Positions 15,001 to 20,000 of a DNA stretch of 20,000 bases are shown piece after piece. Below the pieces are notes generated by a model. It did no database searches and was not told where the DNA came from. It was given only the letters and a program-made list of their open reading frames with translations. The position numbers were made by a program, and so were the translations under genes. Origin of the DNA: Glandiceps talaboti. Taxonomy: Eukaryota; Hemichordata; Enteropneusta; Spengelidae. Location of the stretch: positions 11,527,043 through 11,547,042 of the forward strand of contig NC_135562.1 in NCBI RefSeq assembly GCF_964340395.1, given 5' to 3'. Numbering within the stretch: position 1 is the first letter of the stretch; every line of letters starts with the position of its first letter.

Positions 15001-17282
15001 AACACACAGCTATTCCTGATCTCATATGTCAACAAAGATTACGTTTGTGTACAGCTGTTGTGACCACTAGACCTCATAAAAGTGATAAATATATAGGTAA
15101 CTGTGATTTACATTTTAGTGTGAAAGGATTCACAGATGAACGGATGAAGGAATATGTAAATAAATATTTTCAGGGTTTTGAAGATAGCAACATTGGAGAA
15201 GAGCTCCTGATAGAAATAAACAAACAAAAGAAAGTCAATAAAGAAGTATTCAGAAAGGGTCTGTTGGTTAATCCACTGCATGTATCATTTCTGTGTATTC
15301 TTTGGGAAGATAATCGGGATGGTAAGGGTATAACATTCCCCAAAACAATACCAGAGCTTTACAGGGAAATACTAGATTGTATTCTAAGAAGATATTGCAA
15401 CAAGAATAATATAGAGTTACAAAAAGGTAAATTACCTGTCGATGTACTAAATGCAAAGGAGACATTAATTTCAGATTCTTGTAATTTGTACAAGAAAAAT
15501 AAATCTATGTTCAACAAGGCAGACATTTCATCAGATAAGTCACTAGAGTTAGGTTTGCTAGTTAGAAATGAAGGTCCTTCTAGAACAAAGGTACAAGAAC
15601 TTTATTTCTTCTATCATAAAACTTGGCTAGAATATTTCACTGCTCTACATTTTACTTCTGAAGCAAAGAATAGAAATTTTGCATTTCTTGATAATATTCT
15701 GAGAGATCCGAAGGCACATTTATCAGTTTTGAAATTTCTTGCTGGAATTATGGAGAAGCAAGAAATGTGTCACCTCTTTGAAGAATTCCACCGCAGAGTA
15801 CAAAGGTTGAGTCAATTCAACTCTTCGTTTGACACTAAGAAAGCAGACACATTGTCAAAGCTATGGAGTGTCTGTTTGCTGTGTTTGTATGAATCTAAAT
15901 GGGGTGAGGACTGTATATCACACATTTCCCCATTATTACACACAAGATTGCTTTACAGAGGAAAAGACAAATTGAAGTCATATGTTTATTATTCTAATTT
16001 ATTAGATGTGAATTACCCTGTAGTCAGAGTATATTCTAGTATTTGTAGTATTGATTGTATTGTACATCTTATTAAACTACTACAGAAAATCCAATCTGTA
16101 AACTCTACAACTAATAATGTAGAGTCACTAATAATAGCTGGTGTTACTCCACATCAGGTTTCATTACTATCAAAGAAATTAAAAGAAAGTAGAATATCAT
16201 TGTCTGTAGTGATTTCAGTGATATCACTGTCTGCTGTTGAGCTAAAGAGTTTGAACATGAAAAACACAATTCATTATGTTGGACAAATGCCTAAATTGAT
16301 AAAACAGTCTGAATTCAGTGATATCAATATTCATGTTTTATGTTCGAAAGGAAAGCCAGATTGCAATGATGAAGAAGTAAAGAAGAGTATGCAAAGCATA
16401 AAGGAGTCCATTTGTCAGAATCAGTCAATACAAAGTTTGACATATTCAGTTAATGCAGGACATGTATGTGAACTGTCTACCATTGTTTCTGAAGAACTAA
16501 TACAGAATGGAACTAGCAGAGTGAAACTGCAATACAGATGTGAATTATCTGATAATGTACAGGAAAGACTTTGTGAATTTATTCAGAAGTGTCAAACAAC
16601 ACATACAGTTGACTTGTTTTTAGGCACTACAACTATGAGTTTAATACCAAGACTTACTGAATCTTTAAAGTGTCCAAGTGATAGTTTGAAATCCTTTACT
16701 CTGACCAGTGATAGTGTATTTAACACTGACAATGACATATTGGATGTGTTATCTACCAACACTACATTGACTGAGATAGGGATTGGGAAACTGCCAAGTA
16801 CAGCAGTTCATAGTGTATGTAAATTTATAAAACATAACAGATGTGTGAAATCTCTCAGTGTTGTATTCAGTGAGTATAATAGTGAGATGTGGGATTCTAT
16901 CAAAGAAGCATTGGAACAGAATAAGGTTCTTCAGTATTTAACACTGTGTAGTAGGAAGTACAAGTACGGTTATAATAATCATTCATCTGTACATCCTTAC
17001 ATACTAGGTGCAGTCCAATGTTTATTTCCATCTGTTATCAGATCAATAGAGACAAATCAGTGTACACTGAAGTCAATCACATTCTATACTGAGAGTGATA
17101 ATATCATTGATGAGAAAGTTACTGAGATTCAGGATATCATTGCTAGTCAACAAATACCAACAGATTGGTCTTATGAATACAATGTGACTCCATACCTTGA
17201 TTTGTATGTTGACAGAATTAGATACAAACACACAGTTCAGTTCAGTGTACAGGACATTACTACCAAACACAGTGAATGTTAA
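5385..17282 (+). CDS. NLR-like receptor: DED - 39x decapeptide repeat - NACHT - degenerate LRR (six-exon gene model)
   Basis: The model joins 5385-5487, 6025-6237, 7282-8661, 11877-12023, 13766-13819 and 14485-17282, giving 4,695 nt and 1,564 residues. Every junction is GT-AG, every intron is phase 1, and the frame stays open throughout. Residues ~20-100 form a death effector domain. Residues ~176-566 are a decapeptide repeat tether, and 566-633 are S/T/Q-rich linker. Residues ~712-880 are a NACHT ATPase, followed by helical/winged-helix regions to ~1040 and leucine-rich repeat-like sequence at ~1178-1513. NACHT proteins of this kind are cytosolic STAND ATPases that oligomerise on activation, and DEDs recruit other DED proteins such as caspase-8 or FADD relatives, so an innate immune or cell-death role is inferred. 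The start has a good context (A at -3, G at +4). No signal peptide or membrane segment is visible. The species-level family and ligand are unknown. The splice model is predicted, not transcript-proven. Confidence 0.88.
5488..6024 (+). other. Intron 1 (537 bp, phase 1)
   Basis: Donor GTTTGT, acceptor ATAG. It splits the DED between helix 1 and helix 2. I see no other feature in it. Confidence 0.8.
6025..6237 (+). CDS. Coding exon 2: body of the death effector domain
   Basis: This exon encodes residues 35-106 (213 nt, symmetric 1-1). The acceptor is ATAG at 6021-6024 and the donor is CAAG|GTAAAA. The pattern is that of helices 2-6 of a DED: an L-M-K-T-L-F segment, the IP and D-L-D-K-M turn, then SPSNLFIKLYRMN, a helix with SLLEEVL, and a final IGRRQLVDKYL. 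The spacing of hydrophobic residues matches DEDs (caspase-8, FADD, PEA-15 type) better than CARD or PYD. The conserved R-x-D-L motif of DEDs appears as RRQL (89-92), with the acidic residue replaced by glutamine. A DED predicts homotypic assembly in the cytosol. A divergent DEATH or CARD fold is the main alternative. Confidence 0.85.
6238..7281 (+). other. Intron 2 (1,044 bp, phase 1)
   Basis: Donor GTAAAA, acceptor ACTCAG. It contains a short direct repeat of CATGATATTCAG at about 6766 and 6782, a GGAT-rich patch at about 6800-6825, an odd palindrome GCCCGTTACGGGC at 6858-6870, and the decayed minisatellite unit at 7014-7053. Confidence 0.8.
7014..7053 (+). repeat. Decayed relic of the exon 3 minisatellite inside intron 2
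   Basis: About 1.3 units resemble the exon 3 repeat at roughly 35 of 42 aligned positions, with one single-base deletion that would shift the frame and create a stop. The relic sits ~230 bp upstream of the exon 3 acceptor and just after an acceptor-like TTTCCAG at 6994-7000. It is non-coding in the model. It looks like a former part of the array, or a former exon, that has decayed. Confidence 0.7.
7282..8661 (+). CDS. Coding exon 3: long P/Q/T-rich decapeptide-repeat tether
   Basis: This exon is 1,380 nt and encodes residues 106-566. It starts after ACTCAG at 7276-7281 and ends at a GG|GTATGA-type donor at 8662. A second acceptor 6 nt downstream (start at 7288) keeps the same frame and would drop only two residues. 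About 65 residues of polar, acidic then S/H/N/Q-rich linker come first. Then 39 complete 10-residue units and a partial 40th run to the exon end. The sequence has few charges and no predicted globular core, so it is read as a flexible spacer between the DED and the NACHT. If intron 3 were retained, translation would end at 8771 after ~36 extra residues. Confidence 0.85.
7476..8661 (+). repeat. Coding minisatellite, 39 x 30 bp plus a partial unit
   Basis: The units are exactly 30 bp (10 codons) and start at 7476 + 30n. Unit 39 ends at 8645 and the partial unit SHQAIG reaches the splice donor. The consensus is S-H-Q-P-L-P-[VE]-[SAP]-T-G. There is no insertion or deletion in 39 copies, only substitutions. 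Variants cluster: V-[AST]-T units dominate the middle, while units beginning YHQSLP are confined to the 3' third (units 30-38), with three near-identical ones at 33-35. Because 30 is divisible by three, other frames are also open over parts of the array, and those frames are by-products. Confidence 0.95.
9040..9051 (+). repeat. Inverted 12-mer, left arm
   Basis: TAGCTCCGCTGT here is the exact reverse complement of ACAGCGGAGCTA at 11759-11770. The flanks on both sides differ. The two may be ends of an insertion, or two unrelated copies of a common dispersed repeat in opposite orientation. Confidence 0.6.
9105..9445 (+). repeat. Decayed relative of the composite repeat head
   Basis: Two modules sharing TTYGATAT, GATTTGTT and ATTTTTTATGATTTTTTTT landmarks are spaced 146 bp apart (GATAT at 9189 and 9335). 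This is the same period as the head modules of copies A and B, and the phrase 'TTTGGTGYG ... ACATT/GTTCC' recurs. The leader before it resembles the bases before the TG tract of copy A. Similarity is limited, so family membership is likely but not certain. Confidence 0.5.
9530..10680 (+). promoter_or_regulatory. Candidate internal promoter or CpG-dense regulatory stretch in intron 3
   Basis: CpG density is visibly higher than in the surrounding intron, peaking at about 10200-10235 with six CpGs in ~40 bp around CGCCCGGGCCCGG. A perfect TGACGTCA lies at 9539-9546 and a perfect ETS-type CCGGAAGT at 10616-10623. A transcript starting here would skip the DED and repeat tether and encode a NACHT-only protein. 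This rests on composition and motifs alone. Confidence 0.22.
11759..11770 (-). repeat. Inverted 12-mer, right arm
   Basis: Exact reverse complement of 9040-9051. It is preceded on the + strand by an A-rich run (11726-11758), as expected for the A-rich end of a retroposed copy. Confidence 0.6.
11877..12023 (+). CDS. Coding exon 4: S/T/Q-rich linker
   Basis: This exon is 147 nt and encodes residues 566-615. The acceptor is CTTTTGTAG (ending 11876) after a T-rich tract, and the donor is CCAG|GTAAGC, close to consensus. The product is rich in Ser, Thr, Gln and His (for example SSQQHDTMATQYQESHSSAS) with no recognisable domain. The exon is symmetric (phase 1-1) and could be skipped in frame. It is supported by both splice sites and the exact frame match to neighbours; no homology support is available here. 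Confidence 0.72.
12047..12094. repeat. (TG)24 microsatellite
   Basis: Uninterrupted 48-bp TG tract at the 5' edge of composite repeat copy B, 23 bp downstream of the exon 4 donor. Length changes here could affect splicing of exon 4. Confidence 0.97.
12628..13306 (+). repeat. Tandem array, six ~114-bp units (copy B tail)
   Basis: GACCAY marks lie at 12647, 12761, 12875, 12989, 13101 and 13216, giving spacings of 114, 114, 114, 112 and 115 bp. The units match those of copy A. Confidence 0.92.
13469..13494 (+). promoter_or_regulatory. G-quadruplex motif in intron 4
   Basis: There are five G-runs: 13469-13472, 13474-13477, 13480-13483, 13487-13489 and 13491-13494. The loops are 1, 2, 3 and 1 nt. 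Four runs of three or more G with loops this short fit the strict quadruplex pattern. The G-rich strand is the transcribed RNA sense strand, ~270 nt before microexon 5. Confidence 0.7.
13766..13819 (+). CDS. Coding exon 5: 54-nt linker microexon
   Basis: This exon encodes 18 residues (615-633), including VMTPGQQHISTEEQRLK. The acceptor is ATTACAG (ending 13765) after a T-rich tract, and the donor is AAAG|GTAAGC. It is phase 1-1, so its inclusion or skipping leaves the frame intact. A G-rich quadruplex motif lies ~270 nt upstream in intron 4. The exon is short, so the call depends on splice sites and frame consistency only. Confidence 0.65.
13820..14484 (+). other. Intron 5 (665 bp, phase 1)
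   Basis: Donor GTAAGC, acceptor TTTTTCAG. Its middle (14050-14312) is an imperfect tandem duplication with donor-like junctions. No exon in it is supported. Confidence 0.8.
14050..14312 (+). repeat. Imperfect tandem duplication carrying splice-donor-like junctions
   Basis: Three GTAAG/GTAGG sites at 14058, 14187 and 14294 are each followed by a similar TGATGTCTT-type stretch. Between them the order CACTAAC ... CAGTTAGTTTGGTAT ... TCTACAGAGTTCAGTATT repeats. Unit lengths are ~129 and ~107 bp. The 27-nt segments at 14179-14205 and 14286-14312 resemble the exon 4/intron 4 junction at 12016-12042 (24 of 27 for the first). Confidence 0.7.
14485..17282 (+). CDS. Coding exon 6: NACHT ATPase, helical/winged-helix regions and degenerate LRR C-terminus
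   Basis: This exon encodes residues 633-1564 and begins after TTTTTCAG at 14484. Residues 642-680 (LLKVIYIKHF ... LEDVYTQLEV) resemble the segment that precedes NACHT in animal NLRs. Walker A is GAPAIGKST (717-725) and Walker B is VLFLLDGLDE (789-798) with the D-G-L-D-E acidic cluster. VVTTR (824-828) fits sensor 1, and NPLH (895-898) fits the helical-domain motif. The motif YFFYHKTWLEYFTALHF (1006-1022) is the signature seen after the winged helix in NLRs. From ~1178 to 1513, spaced L-x-x-L-x-L patterns with ~28-residue spacing (for example CVKSLSVVF, VLQYLTL, TLKSITF) suggest degenerate ribonuclease-inhibitor-type LRRs. A GTG at 14622 is an internal valine, not a start. The stop is TAA at 17280-17282. 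Confidence 0.93.
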
Positions 17283-17315
17283 ACCTGATACTGTTAACAT
17301 TACATGCTAATACAT

Positions 17316-17328
17316 TGACCTTTGACCT
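17316..17328 (-). promoter_or_regulatory. Perfect DR1 nuclear-receptor-type motif
   Basis: TGACCTTTGACCT reads on the minus strand as AGGTCA-A-AGGTCA, the ideal direct repeat with one-base spacing bound by HNF4, COUP-TF and RXR-type receptors. It lies 34 bp after the stop codon. Whether it is bound is unknown. Confidence 0.35.
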
Positions 17329-17447
17329 CATGGATCTTTATTACGTGAACATGTCAGGTGACCACTGGTACTTATAGGTTTTACTCTGACAATGTGATAT
17401 GTTTAATAATTAACTTAATTAATTTTAATAATTACTGTGCTTTATTA

Positions 17448-17560
17448 CACTGTACAGTACAGTGGTGTGATGTGATGTACTGTACTGTACTGTACTGAAT
17501 TGTGATGTGATGTGACATGATGTGATGTGATGTACCGTACTGTAATGTGCTGCACTGCAC
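17448..17560. repeat. Mixed 5-bp repeat patch (GTACT / TGATG) with a 17-bp palindrome
   Basis: It starts with the odd palindrome CACTGTACAGTACAGTG (17448-17464), followed by runs of TGATG and GTACT pentamers that keep a 5-bp rhythm to about 17560. In RNA it could fold into stems, since GUAC pairs with itself. Confidence 0.75.
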
Positions 17561-17790
17561 ATTAAATATTAAATATTTACTGCTGTAAATATTTTCACAA
17601 ATTTTCAAACTATATTTTTATACAAAGCTTATATATTTTTGATATTTTCATAGCCCATAGGTATAAGTTTTTTTTTTATAATTTCATAAAGTCATGATTA
17701 CTCAAAATTTGTATTTATACAAAGAAGTCTTTGTCTAGTTGTCTTTGATGAAATATTTTAATATTTTTTATACTCTGTGTTATTTATCAC

Positions 17791-17796
17791 AATAAA
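17791..17796 (+). terminator. Candidate polyadenylation signal
   Basis: AATAAA ~510 nt after the stop codon, in an AT-rich context with a T-rich stretch after it. Confidence 0.45.
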
Positions 17797-18005
17797 TATA
17801 CACTTTATTTTTATAATTTGTATGTAAATATAAATAAATTCAAATATTGGATACTTTTAACTAATAATGTACAATACTTTTATCTCAGGGATAATGGATT
17901 TTATATTTTGATGAGACAGAGTTTATAGTTTTCAATTTTATAAAAATCTTGGTGTTCCATATTTTCATTTCTTAGTCATATTCCATGCTTTACATATATG
18001 GTGGA

Positions 18006-18011
18006 AATAAA
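18006..18011 (+). terminator. Alternative polyadenylation signal
   Basis: AATAAA ~725 nt after the stop, followed within 30 nt by a T/G-rich tract (TTTTTGTTGTC) typical of a downstream element. It is the stronger of the two by context. Confidence 0.45.
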
Positions 18012-18039
18012 CTTGTGAAATTATATTACTTTTTGTTGT

Positions 18040-20000
18040 CATGGCGATATATTTTTGTGGATTGTGTTAGTTTTTGAAGTAAATTTGTCAAGTTCTCTTT
18101 TTTTACCTGATCCCAGTATTTTGAATTTTAGAGACTCTATTTGTACACTTGTTATGTTGATATGGTGTGTATGTATTTATACTCAGCTTCACTTCTGTTA
18201 TCATAATACACATTATGGAAATAAATATTTGAAGGAAAAGTTGACATTTTTGAATTTGTAGTCTGTATTTATTATGAAATGATATGAGTGTAGACAGGTA
18301 TGGATGACGTCACATTTCAAATAAAAATCCAAATTAAAAAGAAACCTATTACTAATACATCCATCTGATCAGGCTGTAATATCCATGAATGTAACTTTGA
18401 TATATTTACAAATATTTGAACAGTTCAACATTTGAGTATTATGAAAGAATTGTTGCCTCCCCTAAAACTCAGTCTGTTGTGTTTTCATATCTTCAGACAT
18501 CAAAAATACATTGCCCAAAGTGTATCTAGTCTGACTTTATGATGAATGAACCCAGTATCATTTCAATATGAACAGCGCCCCCAACCAGTCACACCAAAAC
18601 GAATGTTGACACTTGTTTTTATTGAGTGGTGTCTTCCAGCACATCAGTGATTATATGAATCAACATCTAACAACAAATTCATAATTTCACACCGTAATCA
18701 TATTAAATTCAAATATTTTATGTTAAATAGTAAGGAAAATCAAGTAGAAATGTTTAATCTGTCATCAACTCTACCAACTTTTCGTTAAAATTCAGTTTTT
18801 GTCATAAGTCTAGGCTCAGACCATTTTCTATAGTAGCCCTAGTCGTTGGGAACAAGTATTGGGGACAACTTTAATTTGGACCTTTGTTAGTGTAACGGGA
18901 ATAGTGTGCTAGTGATTTTTTTAATTAAACCTCTTTTGTTATTGTTATTCTTAGTAAACAGAAGATATCGAGTCCAGACGTTTTTATTTTTATTTGTGAA
19001 TACAACTGTGTATATTGAACAATTATGGTCGAATATCCAGATGTGCTAAACATGAAGTTCGTCAACCATTACAACAAACACCCCCCTCCCCTCACCTCAC
19101 TTCATGAGTGTAACTTATTTACTGAGACATATTACATTTGTTACTTTATTATCAACCGCACTCTTGTCAAAAATTATGGTTGTTGTGAGCATCTGAATTT
19201 TGCCAACATTTTGAAACATGGTACGGAGTAAGACTCAGAGATCTTGGCCACGTCGTTTTCAGCGCGATTTCGCATTACTACCCAATTGAAAACTTTGCAG
19301 TGTGTCACTATTTGTGTCGTTTTTTGACGGACTTTGGTACTTTTTAACATTTCTCGAGTCATGTGTAAAGTTGAAGTTAGGAAATGTCCAATATTTTGGG
19401 AGTTAAGGCACAATTTTTGTAGGAAAATCGTCCTAACTTATCCGATGCAGATCTGTATTGCGCTGTGGAACTGTGCAGTTGAAATTGCAGTGTTCATTTG
19501 CATAACCCCCGGAACGACAAAAAACTCAGAATTAAATAAATAATTGATATAAATAAATAAAAATTAACGCAGTTTATATAAATTGGAATTGTAATGACTC
19601 TTATGCTTTTATATTAGCATTGACATTGTGTTATTGAAGCGGAATATTTCATAAAAACTTATTTTTAAAAATCCTACCACTACGAAGTATTTATACACGT
19701 ATTGGTACGAGTGTAGAACATTGCAATCTTGCTAGGGGAACGTCACCACCAGATGGCACACTTCAAAAGAGGGAATTAATTTCATTAGTAGTTCGAGATC
19801 GAGAATGTCAAGTATCATTTGTCTTGTATGCCTTGAAGGCATTAATGTCCATAGAAGGTTTTTGTTGGTTAGCAATAATAATGATAAGTAGCTAGGTGAC
19901 ATTAATTCTATGTGAATAGCACCAACCATTTTGTGATGGGTGTGTGTCAATACATCCAAAGCAAAGTTTAACACTTTTCACAGATTGAACACTATACTAC
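18040..20000. other. Downstream flank, no gene recognised
   Basis: AT-rich sequence with short open frames on both strands, none with a recognisable domain. A TGACGTCA palindrome occurs at 18305-18312. A patch at about 19220-19335 has more CpG than its surroundings and could be a promoter edge of a neighbour, but no exon can be supported. Confidence 0.4.

Larger units (their letters stand above)
17283..17815 (+). other. 3' UTR of the NLR gene
   Basis: Very AT-rich sequence after the stop. It contains several ATTTA pentamers (near 17565, 17711 and 17780), as in unstable mRNAs, a DR1-type nuclear receptor motif at 17316-17328 and a pentamer-repeat patch at 17448-17560. The extent is set by the first good AATAAA; the true end is not visible. 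Confidence 0.5.

Noticed and set aside
19174-19974. Minus-strand open frames as a neighbouring gene
   Set aside because: Short, without domains or convincing splice sites; chance frames are expected in a window of this size.

Overview
The window is animal genomic DNA: AT-rich, intron-containing, with long simple repeats, dispersed repeats and GT-AG splice sites. It holds one gene that I can support strongly. This is a six-coding-exon NLR-like receptor on the + strand, with coding exons between 5385 and 17282 and about 1,564 residues. The combination of a death effector domain (DED), a NACHT ATPase and the style of dispersed repeats suggests a marine invertebrate such as a cephalochordate, hemichordate or lophotrochozoan. 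I cannot place the species.

Layout. 1-2390 is intergenic sequence with no recognisable gene. 2390-2619 has a weak candidate promoter and 5' exon. 3013-4603 is a composite dispersed repeat (copy A). 5328-5384 is the 5' UTR end with three overlapping micro-uORFs, followed by exon 1 (5385-5487) and exon 2 (6025-6237), which together encode the DED. Exon 3 (7282-8661) is almost wholly an indel-free coding minisatellite: 39 units of 30 bp, each a decapeptide of the type SHQPLPVSTG. Intron 3 (3.2 kb) holds a decayed repeat, an inverted 12-mer pair and a CpG-dense stretch. Exon 4 (11877-12023) and exon 5 (13766-13819) encode S/T/Q-rich linker. The intron between them contains copy B of the composite repeat and a tight G-quadruplex motif. 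Exon 6 (14485-17282) encodes a pre-NACHT segment, the NACHT domain, its helical/winged-helix regions and a degenerate leucine-rich C-terminus. 17283-20000 is 3' UTR and AT-rich flank with no second gene that I recognise.

How it fits together. The predicted protein has an N-terminal death-fold signalling module, a long flexible repetitive tether, a nucleotide-binding oligomerisation switch and a probable sensing C-terminus. That is the logic of an intracellular immune or cell-death receptor, but with a DED in place of the PYD or CARD usual in vertebrates. All five introns are phase 1, so exons 2-5 can be skipped or shuffled without breaking the frame. The least ordinary features are the 39-unit repeat tether, with a decayed repeat unit still visible in intron 2, and the paired composite repeats built from ~147-bp and 114-bp tandem modules.
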